Shown: positions 13,426-24,771 of the stretch, in pieces
Layout of the letters: every line of letters starts with the position of its first letter
Numbering within the stretch: the first letter of the stretch is position 1
Source: Gaertneriomyces semiglobifer
Taxonomy: Eukaryota > Chytridiomycota > Chytridiomycetes > Spizellomycetales > Spizellomycetaceae
Direction of reading: 5' to 3'
Assembly (NCBI GenBank): GCA_025558075.1
Contig: JAHLKF010000023.1
Span: 248,001-312,000 of the forward strand
Length of the DNA stretch: 64,000 nucleotides
Notes under the pieces: generated by a model
Database searches by the model: none
Told to the model about the DNA's origin: nothing
Seen by the model: only the letters and a program-made list of their open reading frames with translations
Made by a program: the position numbers and the translations under genes

Positions 13426-14228
13426 TTACTTGTGAAGTTGGCCTGAAGTCTCTGCATTGCTCGACTTCTGATGCTCCTGGCAGGCGTGGCTTACTCCCAA
13501 GCAAAGTTCTTCTCCCCATTCGGCCCCTAAAGGTTTGACCGTTGCGGAAGTCAAGTAGCCTTGCTGCCAGTTCGCCAAGATCTCCTCGGTGTTGGTATCT
13601 CCAATAAATTCCAATCTGCCTTCTAACTTGGCTCGTTGGAGGGTCTTTCCTCCTTGCAATGCTCGCCAATTGCTGTAAAGTCGGTATAGGTTCCATATCA
13701 GCGGCACATTGGGGCCGGGAACGACACCAAAGAGCGCGGAGAAAGGGAGTGCTATTATACATAGCATAAGCCGCCGTTGATGATGAGGCGCACGTTTTGC
13801 GACGATGGCTGAGAGTTGATTCTCAATATGAGATTGAGGAATGTTCGCCGGGTAATAGACCTCAAACTGAGACTGTAAGAATGGGGTTCTGACGGCCATT
13901 GCTCCGTATGATAGCCGCGTACCTTTAGGTTGGATGCATGTTCCCAAGCAACCTCGTTGACCCCAGGCACTTTCATTAGAAGAGATTCTCGCCAATCGGC
14001 CCATTTTTTCATTCGCTCACCGGCAACCCATACCCGATGCGATACACTTTTTGGCTGACTTTGTGACAGCTCCTTCCATTTTGTGGCAGACCATTGCTCG
14101 AAAGAGGTTACATTGCGAAGGAAGGCGGTTTGGTGTGCGATACGCGGAAAGGATTGCGAGGAAGGGTTGACGTGAAAGAAGACGGGTGGGTTTGACCGAC
14201 GGGTGAGTGGAAGGGCCAATATCCGCAT
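13426..14228 (-). CDS. mitochondrial K+/H+ exchange-related protein (Mit_KHE1 family)
   Basis: Two exons, 14228-13923 and 13872-13426, joined in phase across a 50-nt GTACGC...TTACAG intron, giving 250 residues. The start MRILALPLTRRS, the central stretch YYPANIPQSHIENQL, a hydrophobic pair of segments around LMLCIIALPFSALFGVVPGP, and the following NVPLIWNLYRLYSNWRALQG block match the fungal family typified by yeast YDL183C, linked to mitochondrial K+/H+ exchange in the inner membrane. The family assignment is from memory of its conserved core; the biochemical role of these proteins is weakly established. No obvious frame damage. It is read away from the AT-hook gene at 14.8 kb, with repeats between the two. 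Confidence 0.8.
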
Positions 14229-14340
14229 GAGTCGGTCACCCTATCGGTAGGAAGGCTCTGAACCTGAATAATCTCTCTATATCTCTCTCCCCCTCTCTCG
14301 CTGGCTTATCGACGGTCTCTATCCTTTCTCTCTGGCCCCA

Positions 14341-14490
14341 ATGATATTCGATGCTCTGCTGCTGCGACGATTTCAAGAGGTAATATCGGATGCTCTGCTG
14401 CTGCGGCGACAACCCACGAGATAAAAACCGCTGCTGCGACACTTCCTAGAGATGATATCCGATGCTCTGCTGCTGCCGTGACAGGTCCAG
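14341..14490. repeat. degenerate GATGCTCTGCTGCTG repeats
   Basis: The core GATGCTCTGCTGCTG occurs three times, near 14350, 14390 and 14460, with a further CTGCTGCGAC partial copy near 14430. Linkers such as AGAGGTAATATC and AGAGATGATATC are related. Spacing is 40-70 bp, so this is a decayed tandem array rather than a clean microsatellite. It lies in the gap upstream of both flanking genes. Confidence 0.7.
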
Positions 14491-14569
14491 GAGGTTCGTA
14501 GCTTTTCATAATAAAAATGACGAGGAAAATCGGAGACGCAATTCGAGCGACGCGGTGTCACGTGACTGG

Positions 14570-14758
14570 GAAATTTCGGATTTGCAGCGACTAATAATCG
14601 ACGCTGGCGACGACGACGAGGCGACGAAGGAACGGGCGACGACGACGACGGGGCAGAGGCAAGTAGCATTGTTAAAGGAATAGAATAAAGAGAGCGGGAG
14701 AGCTTGGTTTGGTGTCTGTGTGTCTGTGTGTTTGTGTGATTGTGTGTGTGTGTGTGTT
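14570..14758. repeat. GAC trinucleotide-rich tract and GT microsatellite
   Basis: GACGACGA-type runs occur at about 14598-14655 and a (GT)n/TGTG tract at about 14713-14758, just upstream of the ATG at 14786. They may lie in the promoter or 5' UTR of the AT-hook gene. Confidence 0.8.
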
Positions 14759-14785
14759 TTACGCCCCGTGTCCGTCAAAGGCAAC

Positions 14786-16895
14786 ATGTCTGCTCAGACG
14801 ATAGGAAAGCAAGACGAGGGTATGTTAAGCTGTCAGTGCGAGCCCTCTTCGGCTCTTCAGAGAGATGTTCCTGCCTTGCTCACACCTATAGCGTCTTTCT
14901 TTAGATTCAAAGATGCGCTCCACTGATCCTGGAAAATACCCCATATCACCGACAGTCGAACGCGCTCAACTCAACAACAACAACAACGTTGAAGCTGACG
15001 ACTCGCCATTGGATCACCGACCAAGTACTGCGAGCCCATCAAGCTCGTCAGCTGACGCCGTCGGTCCAAATGGTGAGCCCATTACACCACGAAAGCGAGG
15101 GCGCCCTCGAAAAGAAGACATTCTCGCCCGAGAGCAGATGGAAGAGGAGCGAGCCACAAAGATATTGTACGATTCATTAACGAAGTTACTCATTGTTCTT
15201 GAAACGTATGTTGCTCAAGAGCATTCTTGTCATGTTCTCCTGCCGTCATCTGTGGGCTAATGTTGAGTTCATCAACCAGAGAAGATCCAGCAAACAACCC
15301 ACCACTGACAGTGCTGCGAGAAAAGGTCGAGTCGCATAGCTATATGTCGCTATCAGAGTTTCAGGAAGATTTCGATGCCTTCTTCAAAGCTTATCTCTGC
15401 AATTCCGAGTCGGCCTCGCCTTCATATAAAACTGTTACGCAACTATGGCGTCTAGGCAGAAGAATCATTAATTCACTCTATGACAAAATTCCGGCACGCA
15501 AAGAAGAGGAAGAGGAAGGTATTCGAACACGACGAAGAACGCGCGAAGAAGGCCGTGATAAAGCCCTTAGATATCAAAAATATGTTTTAACTCAGAGGAC
15601 TCCCTCTGGCGAATGGTTATTTAGTGGTCTGATTCATAAACCACTGGATGATCTCGAACTGGGTAGGTGGCGATCTTGGCCGTATGTGGTAAAATGGTTT
15701 CGCTGACGGGATAGTTTGTCCAGTCGATGACGTTTACAAGACCGCCGTCGTCCCCACTCCCAATGAGCCGCCAGCAAGCATCCCGTCACTCGCCTCATGT
15801 ATGCCACCAAAAAGTACGACATCAAAGAATTTTCGTCCGGAGCGTCGAAGAATGGACGAATCTCCTGTCAACTTTCTCAATTATGGCGAATTTTTTTCGT
15901 TCGCCCCGCAGTATGATTCTTCAGCGGCAACTTTAACAGCAGCAGAAAGTGTGCGAATGCTGAACCCCAACAGAAAGGTCATACTGGATATTGTGCCTAG
16001 AGCCCTGGAGGCCGACGATCAGACAGACGATCAAGAAGAAAAAGAAAACACGCCTGCGGATGTGACTGATAAAGGAACAACGGCAGCAGAGGTGGATACA
16101 ATAGATGTTGACGCTGTTCTTGCCGAGTTGGCGCCAACAGGCACGTCCTCCGAAACCACAGTTGTCTCGACTGAACAACTGCTGCTTAAAAACGCCGCAC
16201 TTCTAGTAGAGCTTGAAACGCAATCAGATGCGCGGCTTGTATCAGCCACACCACATGTGGCTTCGTCAAAAGAGCTGGAAACTGCCCGTAAGCTTGCGGA
16301 TAATCTATCAACGTTAGTGGCCCAAGCAAAGCCTAGCGAATTGGTTGATAAGGCAGGCGTCCAGCAAGCTATGGAGCTCCTCAAAAAGTTTGATGGCGCA
16401 TGGCGAGGAACTACGCGTTCTGTTGGCGGAGTTGTGAAAGGAAATGGGACTGTGGGCGGCGCGGGAGTTCGAAATCCTACATTACCTCTTCCGCATGGCG
16501 TGCCACTTGGAACCCCGATGGGTGGGCGAACGCCAATGGCAATGTCAACACCCTACCAGCAAGCCTACCAAGCACAGACGCCCATGTCCACACCCGGCCC
16601 AATGGCGTACTTGCAGAGGTTGATGATGAATTCGGCTGGCCTCAATCTCAAGCAATTTCCGACAGGCGTCCTACCGGGTAGTGCGAATCCTGCGATTTCA
16701 AATCTTCCAGCGACCCAGCCTATCCAGTTACCAGCGAGCCTAGCTGGAATGGCCGGACTGAATGGAATAAATGGTATCAATGGACTAGAAGGAGTTAATC
16801 CAACGGGATTTGGTGGCATGCCAAGTGGTGCGGGCAATCTTCCCGCTACCTCTGTCGATCCCAATGGAGTGGGATCGCTTTGGAAATACATGTGA
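14786..16895 (+). CDS. AT-hook and bromodomain-like chromatin protein
   Basis: Four exons: 14786-14819, 14905-15205, 15280-15662 and 15724-16895, giving 629 residues. The first exon encodes only 11 codons. An AT-hook (PRKRGRPRKED, about residue 60) should bind A/T-rich minor grooves. It is followed by a helical region (LYDSLTKLLIVLETRED ... MSLSEFQEDFDAFFKAYL ... TVTQLWRLGRRIINSLYDKI) with the look of a divergent bromodomain. A conserved-looking segment FLNYGEFFSFAPQYDSS comes next, of the kind I associate with fungal SWI/SNF- or RSC-linked proteins. The C-terminal 200 residues are Gly/Pro/Met-rich and low complexity. A role as a nuclear chromatin-remodelling accessory subunit is an inference; I cannot name an orthologue. 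Confidence 0.75.
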
Positions 16896-17248
16896 GGTTC
16901 ACAGGGGCGGGACATAATGTGCAAAATAATTAACAAGGAAAGTCGCTACAGTCAGGACGTTGTCGTTCGATTCGCAGCTCCATCGTTCGAGAATGTTTTT
17001 GAATACGTTTCCTTGCACAGTTGCTCAGTTTGCGCGGGCCACGCTGAAAATAACCTTTCGTAAATATAAACTCTTTGACCAGGTCACGAAGCGGTTCGGT
17101 AGTTTTTTTGTACGTAGACCATGGAATGGAGAAGTTTCTGAGTTGCTGACGACCTCCGTGGCTGTCTCTGTTCGGCCATTTTCAACGGCGACAGAGACCG
17201 GACTGCTGCAGTGTGGATCATCGATTGGCAAGGTTGACGTCTGTCGAG

Positions 17249-18147
17249 ATGGGTAATATGCAAACTCGGCCGCCTAGCGGCACTTACACCATCGACCAAA
17301 CTACTGAGCTTACCATGCGTTCGGCTGCCTTGACGCTCATGGTGGTGAATCTTGGATTATACTGGCATGTCATGACCAACAGAACGTCGCTTGTTAGTAG
17401 AATGATTTTTGGGTTTCTGATGAGTTATTTGTTGGGGTTGATATTTCAAAGTATCCCAAGGTTCACCAGGGATAAGAGGTTTGTAGTGCATATTCTTACA
17501 TGGTATTCATTGAATACGGCTGATATGGAAACTGTTTCGGTCTTTATAGCGATATCAGCACCATGCTGACCATCCACTTTGGAGTCGGGTTCTTTTGTCT
17601 TTCTAACGAACTTTTCAACTGGGCACTGTTTCTGCGATTCCAACTCATCACGCCCTTCAAGCCACGCTTGCGTACTGCGACTCTGGCGATACTTGTCGCT
17701 TCGTCGGCTGTGGTTTTCAGCAACTACATCGCGTGGGTCACCTACACGTCGCAGAAGAATTACGAGGGCCGCACGAATTGCGCCAAACTCAATGCTGCGT
17801 GGTCAGTGGTCCAAGCAGCCATCAACCTCTACTTGTCGGGATACTTTGTCTACACCTATTACTTTCCCATGATCAAGAGTAAGCAGAACAGTAGCACCTG
17901 GGACTGGATGTCGGGACTCGTTTATCTCGTGCTCGAATCGCTCCTACACACGGCGTTACAAGTTCTCTACTATGCGTGGAAAGACCATTATCCGGAGGCG
18001 ACCGCAATCTGCTCGAGCGTCAGATTCATGCTTTTTTTGATGTTTATCTACAAAATCCGCGAGGCTAGAAGCGCCTCGATCGTCGTTGGCGATACAGTTG
18101 GTTCTCGTGGACTCAAGTCCGTGGTATCGACCAAAGAAGTACAGTAA
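17249..18147 (+). CDS. seven-transmembrane protein of unknown function
   Basis: Two exons, 17249-17478 and 17550-18147, give 275 residues. The ATG at 17249 is the first in frame. Seven hydrophobic segments can be seen in order: around TLMVVNLGLYWHV, RMIFGFLMSYLLGLIF, TMLTIHFGVGFFCL, LAILVASSAVVFSN, SVVQAAINLYLSGYFVY, WMSGLVYLVLESLLHTAL and SVRFMLFLMFIYKI, with a short basic C-terminal tail. The topology is receptor-like, but no family motif (DRY, retinal lysine in TM7 or similar) was recognised. The intron donor GTTTGT is non-consensus but the phases agree. It could be a lineage-specific receptor or a structural membrane protein. Confidence 0.7.
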
Positions 18148-18608
18148 TCTCTTGAGCACCTGATACTGCAAGTGTGTGAGTTTGGAGCCAAGGATGGGTA
18201 AGGCCGCGCTGAGCGATTCCCATGCACCCTTCTCTCACTTTACCCGACATGGAACATCCGGAAACCTTGCCCGAGACCGTCGCATTCGCATCAACATTTG
18301 GGGAATAGATAGATTAAGATAGATAAACTGGGATGGCACGATCTGAGCGAAATCTCCGCTCCGATGAGGTAGCGATCTCTGTAGGTGGACAGTGCTGTGG
18401 CGGCCCGCCATAGATGAGGACCAATTTGCTGACCTCAACACGAATTTGAGCCCTGGGGTGGATGGAATTGGAGCTGGCTTCGATCCCAGCGCATGCAATA
18501 GTGCCTTCTGGAGAATTTGGTATCGAAGTTTACTGACTTCATACATTGCCGAAATTGGTTCCGTGAAAGAAACTATAGTACTCGATTTACGCATACCTAT
18601 ACTTTCCT
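18148..18608. other. convergent 3' intergenic, no gene seen
   Basis: Between the 3' ends of the seven-TM gene (+) and the BTB gene (-). No coding or RNA feature was recognised; it probably holds the 3' UTRs and poly(A) signals. Confidence 0.5.
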
Positions 18609-19892
18609 TCAAGTTCTTCCATACCAACCGGCTCTCATGAGGTCCTGCAGGATATGACTATTGGCTTCGTCGATCATCATATTTTTGAAATCTTTCCTTA
18701 ATTTCAGCCGTTTTTTCCAACCCGACGTCATCATCTTCTTCACCACAATCCGCTTCAACTTTCTGGCAGGTCCATGGTCGTCGCCATTACCTTCACTCTC
18801 ATCAGGGTCGTCATCGTAAAGATAGGCGAAAACCAGGATGCCGCAAACGTTGTCAATAGTGATGTGCTTGCTGATTTCGGTCACAAGTTCAAAGCATAAA
18901 GGCGAGACGGCAGTGAGATGCGCCAGTGCGAAAAGTTGCACGCGCAGCTTGTTGCTGTTCAAAGGACACCCGGTCAATGTACCAGTGTAGAGGTAGGATA
19001 AATAGCTGGAGAGAACGTTGGACAAGGAACTGCGGCAGAATGGACCTTTGATAGCAATAGTCGCGCGATCGGTGGTGGATGACTGTTGTGACTCGCGATA
19101 TCCGCCTTTGAGCATGGCGTCAAAATATTGGCTTTGAGCGAGTAGAATAGCACGATGAGTGAACATGAAAGCATCCCTTGTCTCCTCGTCACTGTCTGTG
19201 GAATTGTCCCTAACTTGTCTGCGCCGTGATCGGCGGAGTGGCTCCAGTGCATCTATATGAGGAAGCTTGCTGCCATCAGGTCCGAGCGATATATGAACGT
19301 CGGCTGTATCTGGGCGGGAGAGAAGAACCCCAAAAGGCCAACAGGACTTTGGACTTTTAACTTGTGTATCCGTGTCCTCCTCTTCGACATCCATGCAGGC
19401 GTCCTTGGGCGTCTGTTCTTCCAGATTCATTTCTGAGCTACTGGCCTGCAATAGGGATCAGCATAACGCGTGGTTCATGTAGTCGAACAACAATCGTACA
19501 TTTCCAGGTGGTACATTATCCATCCAAATCTCAACCTTTAGCTTTGTTTCCTCGTTCTTTTTGAGGTCTTCCAGGCATGCCAAGTGTGATGTTCCCACTT
19601 GTTCGTCCTCGTTGACTTGGCACCGCCTAATGACATAACTACTTGGTTGATGCCCGTTCATTTCCACAATCGAAAAGACGACCTTGGTCAAAAATATCGG
19701 GGTCGTGAGTGGGGAGATCCATGCTCCATAACTCTCCGAGGCATCCATTCCGAACGAGAGTAGAAACTGCATGTGCGGCGCATTTTGGAGAGCAACAGAG
19801 TCAGCTTCAAACCAATAATCTGGGTTAGCTGACGTGACCTCGACGAATTTCTTGATCCTAAATGTGTGGCAGAGCGTTGCGTGCGGCCACAT
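18609..19892 (-). CDS. BTB/POZ protein, possibly with an N-terminal MATH-like domain
   Basis: Two exons, 19892-19500 and 19445-18609, joined in phase 0 across a 54-nt intron, give 409 residues. The C-terminal half has a BTB/POZ pattern: DVHISLGPD, then AFMFTHRAILLAQSQYFDAM (the usual HKxILxxRSxYF position), and SYLSYLYTG, followed by a helical BACK-like part ending near ILQDLMRAGWYG. An acidic insert and a basic stretch (KLKRIVVKKMM) sit near the end. The N-terminal 130 residues, with alternating strands such as FLTKVVFSIVEMNG and KLKVEIWMDN, could be a diverged MATH/TRAF-like fold. MATH-BTB proteins usually serve as cullin-3 substrate adaptors; that role here is an inference. Confidence 0.75.
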
Positions 19893-20556
19893 CGTTTATC
19901 GTTCGCCTATTTTGGAAGGGTAACTCTTTCTTCCTGATAATGTTTGATGGGACAAACCAGTGATTCCTGCAACAGGATCATGCTGTGGACGCTGTTGTTC
20001 CTACTTGCGGAACGCCCACTAGTCTCGTCGCACGAGGAGACGAATCAGCCAAGGGGCTTTTACCCAAGTCAAAGTGTCATTCAATACACGCGGGCCTGTC
20101 AGTGAGAAAATGCCCGTGAGAAAGTCGCGAGCACACTTGCGGTCGCTGAGCTTCGCGCGCAGGGCAGCTCCCAGCAGCGAACGTGTCTTTGAAAACCCCA
20201 CCGCTTGCAGTGCTGGCGCCTAAACAGCTGTGTGCACATAGGCCCTTTCCCACTGCATCTTCGCATCCAAGAAGGTACACCACTGAGTTCTCGCAGAACA
20301 AGTTCAACGTTACAACTTTTGTAAACGAATAAAATCTATGCAATGTTAATGCCAAAAAAGAAAGAAACCTTACTAAATAAGTACCTATCTAGAATCCAAA
20401 AAGTCATGCCAACAAAAAAACAAAACAAACGCTCATACGCCAAACCCTATGCTATGTCTAGTCAAGGTGGTAGCCTACTTCTGGTATCGCCAATCCTTCC
20501 AGTCGCGCCGCAGCCATCAGCCATCAACGAGCGCCTATTGCTGCTGTACGTCCTTT
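19893..20556. other. intergenic, no gene seen
   Basis: Between the BTB gene start and the chitin synthase stop. It contains an A-rich stretch at about 20345-20430 and no convincing coding frame or RNA gene. Confidence 0.5.
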
Positions 20557-23500
20557 CTACGCCTCCAAAAACACATCACGTGCACCTCCTCGTCCGTTAT
20601 TGCTGCCTCTGCCATTTACGTTAGGCGGCTTGTCAACAACAACAACAAATCCATTCTCCCAATTGCCACCAACAATTCTAGCGCCTTTGACACCATCTAG
20701 CCCATGTCCAATGACTTCTTCAAGTGGAACGTCAAAGCCTGGTTCGCCTTTCCTGGGCCGGGCCGGACCACTCCCACCACAGCAGTACGTCGTACAGAAG
20801 TTGATGAACAGGTAGAACATGACACCCAGCAGGCGGATGACACCGATACTCGCGGTAGCAAAAAGCAGAACAACAATGTATCCATTCGCAACGGCTTCAC
20901 TCGACTGAGTAGCTACCCCGAAAACGACACAATTCAAGGTCAACCATGTCAAAAGCAGATTTGTCCGGAAGCTTTTGTACTGATCTTCCTGCTTCGTCCG
21001 GGGATCGACGGGTCGCAAGTCCTGCACGTTCAGGAACGCCTTGAGCTCCCGAAGAGAATCATCGTACGCAGTTTCACGATCTTGCGCCGAGACCAAGTCC
21101 ACCTCCGCTTCCACTTCATGGGAATCGGCCTTACTAGAGATGATTACTCCTGGCAATTCAGACCCGGTAGAGTCACCCTTGGTGCCCCAAGAGACGTCGT
21201 GAAGATTACAGAAAGCGTAAATCTGCAGGACGTTAATATAACTGGGCAACATTACCAGATAGAAAGGCAAACTTGTGATCATATGCCATGGATCTCGCTG
21301 CAACAAGCTTCCAACGAGCGGAATCAAATAAGTTGCACCCAAACTGACCAGGTATGAAGCGGGCGTCCCAACCTCCCAAGGCAAACCGAGCCCACTGAAA
21401 TCCTTCACCAGATTGATAATCTTCAACACTAGCAGCGCTGCCATGACTAGGGCAATAGCTCCGAAAAAGATCATGGCCAGTTTATAGATCCATTTACTCG
21501 CTTGCGGACGATTTCCAAGGGACGCAATGAAAAGGACGGCGAGAAGAGTGGGATATACCAGGAAAAACGCCGTCGCGACCCTCGGCGATACCAGCGACTG
21601 CAGCTCAAACGAGAATAAAAAGTAGAAGATGGTTGCGAATTGGGATGGACCCAGGAAGGTGAACACGAGAGTAAGGAAAGAGTATCTGAGAACACGCCCG
21701 AGAGACCAGTTAGTCACGAACGAGCGGAAAGCGCAGCAGAAAGGCAACTTTACATACATGGCCTGCACAAGGAACACAAATTTCCGGGCAATTGAATGAC
21801 GGCCAGCTAACATGCGTCCTAAATTGCCCACGGCGTACACTTGGGCAAAAAAGGAGCCGTTTAACCATCGCCTTCGTTGAGATATGAATTCGGGCACGGT
21901 ATCTGGAACATCGGTTTCGGCGGCAGCATTCTTTACATATTTCAGCAGCCATTTGGAACCTGGCTTCGCAACGAGTTCGAGTGCAAGAATACGATCTTCG
22001 GCCAAGTAGAGGTTAGCAGAAAAGATTTCAGCCGTAGACGTCTCGGATGCTGTGACGAGGACGATTAAGTAAGCGAGTGCCATTCACAAACGAGTTCCTG
22101 ACGTGCGCTTACCTGAAGCCTTGTGCATTTCTTCTCCCCGGAAATAACTGCTGAGGGGACCTCGTCCTGGCATGTTGTCCAGCAGAGCCTGGTATCGGTA
22201 TGCACTGAAAGCCCCGGGTAACACACCGATATATCCAAAGACACTCTCCAAACTCTTGTCCAAATGGTTGCTGATCTTGTATTCAAAATTTTGACTCTGT
22301 ACCAAAGGATTGAACCAACTCTTCCAGTTGCTCATGTCGACCTTGATCTCTCCACAAGCGCCGGCAAGATTCGGTTCCGCCAAAAATGTCTTGTGCAAGC
22401 GGTAAATAGACTTTGTGGTAGGCCGTGTGCCGACGTCGAGGAGGACACAAACGCGAGGTTGAAGAATGGTACAAAATGCGTTGAAAAACCAACGATGACT
22501 GTTGATCTTCTTGGCGTTCTTTTCCTTGAGGCAAAAAATAAAGTTCACCGGTGGTATGCCGTCTTTTGTTGTCCAGACATTCATTTTCGGATCCAGGCAT
22601 AGTTGGGAGGTTGATTCATAGATATGTGCAGATGTCGGCACACCGTTGACATGAGATTGCTCAACACCTTCCATGTATATGCCCATGGTTTGAAGGCCGA
22701 GCAAGACAGAGGGATTCACTTTGGTACGGCCGTCAGCCACAATGATAACAACGATTTTTCTCCACCCGTCGGCGTTCCATCCCCGCTTGTTCTTCTGGCA
22801 CGTGTATTGTATGTTCTGAAAGATACCAAACAAGGTCCTCGTCAACTCTGCAATGCCCTCATTGTACAGAGTGACAACTATCGCCAGCTCTGTCGGAACT
22901 GCGGTGGTCGACGCCCGCAAAGTGTAACGGGATGCGACAAAGTTATCCGGGTCCGAAGTGCAAGCAGTGTACCGTATAGAAGAAAATTCTGGACCACTGG
23001 TCGAGCCATAGGCGAGACGATTCAACAATGTCTGGGGCAGTTTCTCCTCCAAGACAAAGTTTCCGGAACGACCAAGCTTGACGGTGCGTTTTCGGCGCGG
23101 ACCCAGACGCGACAAGGTGTTGTATGTAGTGGGTTGGCGAACCAAGTTGGTGGGCGGGCGCGCAGATCCGGACAGCTGAGGTGAAAGAGGTGCACCAGTG
23201 CGTCCAGAGACATCCGACAGTTCCGCATCACTGCCCTCGAACCTGACCATTGGCTTGGTATGTTGTCGTGTAGGTGCTACAGGAGCATTGCTGTACCCAC
23301 TGGAGGGTGGAACTGTACTTCGCGGCGGCGCCTGAACATTGGGCACATAGGTCTGGTTACTGGGTCGTCCGTTTCCAGTCGCGTTCATTGGTGAGTATGT
23401 CGGCGGAGGCAATTGTGCAACGGGCGATGGTTGCCTATTTACGTTTCTTGGAGGAAACGGTAAACCGCCAGGACCTGTTTGCGATGAGTGGAATCCTTGA

Positions 23501-23616
23501 GACGACTGCTGCCTTGGATCGTGATAGACGCTAGTGCGCGCGGATGAGGCTCCGGAGGATGACACTGGCGGCGATGGTGCGTCCGAATAGGACTGGATCC
23601 AGTCGTAGGAGCTCAT
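20557..23616 (-). CDS. chitin synthase (class I/II-like)
   Basis: Plasma-membrane glycosyltransferase (GT2) that polymerises UDP-GlcNAc into chitin for the cell wall. Two exons, 23616-22113 and 22049-20557, give 998 residues; the first true ATG encodes MSSYDW. The first 190 residues are Pro/Ser-rich and disordered. The catalytic part has [11 protein letters not shown] near 250, [36 protein letters not shown], the aspartate of YLAEDRIL (about 516-523) and the product-binding [10 protein letters not shown] (about 559-568). About seven TM segments follow, ending near [10 protein letters not shown]. The domain order and the GIYMEGV/LKEKN motifs fit the class I-III division. The 63-nt intron splits the segment just before [11 protein letters not shown]. 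Only one chitin synthase is present here; its promoter lies in the gap at 23.6-24.3 kb, which it shares divergently with the next gene. Confidence 0.95.
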
Positions 23617-24321
23617 TTGGTTATACAATGTTTATGTATATGGGAAACGAGATATCGTTCGCAGTTACCGCCTTGTTTCCGTTGGCCACACAATTTTTCA
23701 TCCACCGTCGCCACACCGCCTCCCTTTTAGTTAGTTGGCAACTCCACCGATTTGATCTCCTGTTGGCGTTCTACTCCTCCTCCCGTTGCTGCTGTTCCTG
23801 CTGCTGCTCTCTCCTTCGTTCTCTCTCCCGTCCTCTCTCCTTTTCGCTATCAGTCGCTGGCTGTGAATTCGGCGGACGGCCTTTCGCAAATTCCCTTCGA
23901 AGAACGTTTACACTTTGGGTTATTGATATCTAAAAGTGATAACCGGCCGCAGATCCAATCACGTGTTGTGAATTGATTATGCAATCACTATGTATTACAT
24001 TCACGTGTTGTGACGCTTATGTAACGCTTACATGATGAATTACGGCATAAAACTCCGATGTGCTGTGAACGCGCAAGTCCGACGAACGAACGACGGCGCG
24101 ACGAGACGTTGTTGAGACCCTCGTTTCTCTCCACGCGCGTTGCCGGCGAGTCTCCTTCCCGTGTTGGTGAGAAAAAAATAATAACGTCTGTTTTCTGTGT
24201 CGAGCTTGTTGTTCTCGGCAAAGCAAAGTTGAACGGTGCTTCTTAAACTTCACTACAACACTCACAAGCACAAAACGTTGCTTCTACCCTGCTTGCACCA
24301 AGGAACCATTTTCTTGTCAAC
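23617..24321. other. divergent intergenic region with a pyrimidine-rich tract
   Basis: The shared upstream region of chitin synthase (-) and the small gene at 24322 (+). A CT-rich tract with CTGCTGCT runs at about 23757-23855. Several CACGTGTTG-like sequences appear near 23960-24012. No coding feature was recognised. Confidence 0.5.
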
Positions 24322-24771
24322 ATGGCATACATCAAGATTTTCGCAAGCTGGCTTCAACCACTCCGCCGGAATAAAGTGGCGCCTTCCGCCAAGCTAGAGT
24401 CGCCGTCCAAGTCGCCGTGGAAGAAGAAGAGCAAGAAATGCAGCAAGCTGGATGAAGACAACAAGCATCGCAGCCTGTGGCAGCAAGTGCGGCACCGTCA
24501 CATTGAAAAGGAAGAGCTCAAGCAGAAAAAGATTGAAATGAAAAGAGAACTTCGAGAATTGAGACGATCTGCTGAAGTGACATGCAAAGGCGATGACGAG
24601 AGTGAAGACGACTGTCCGACTTCGAGATTTAGCTTTTGCGAAAGCGTCATCAACCTCGATCCCAAATGGGACGCCGCCGCTTGTAAGGGTGTGAGCCCAT
24701 GTGGGGCAACCGATCCCTTTGCTGGCGACTATGCAACGCGAGGGAGGATCTCCAAGCCTCACAGTTTCTAA
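24322..24771 (+). CDS. small basic protein of unknown function
   Basis: Single-exon frame of 149 residues beginning at a good ATG. I do not recognise it. The sequence starts MAYIKIFASWLQPL, then becomes very Lys/Ser-rich (KSPWKKKSKKCSK) and forms a probable amphipathic or coiled helix (KEELKQKKIEMKRELRELRR), followed by an acidic and Cys-containing tail. It may be a small nuclear or membrane-peripheral protein. It stands alone in a gene-poor stretch, and length is the main support for it. Confidence 0.5.
   Translation: MAYIKIFASWLQPLRRNKVAPSAKLESPSKSPWKKKSKKCSKLDEDNKHRSLWQQVRHRHIEKEELKQKKIEMKRELRELRRSAEVTCKGDDESEDDCPTSRFSFCESVINLDPKWDAAACKGVSPCGATDPFAGDYATRGRISKPHSF

Noticed and set aside
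20704..21357. A 217-codon plus-strand frame under the chitin synthase
   Set aside because: It lies entirely opposite conserved chitin synthase TM-region coding sequence and has no recognisable domain.
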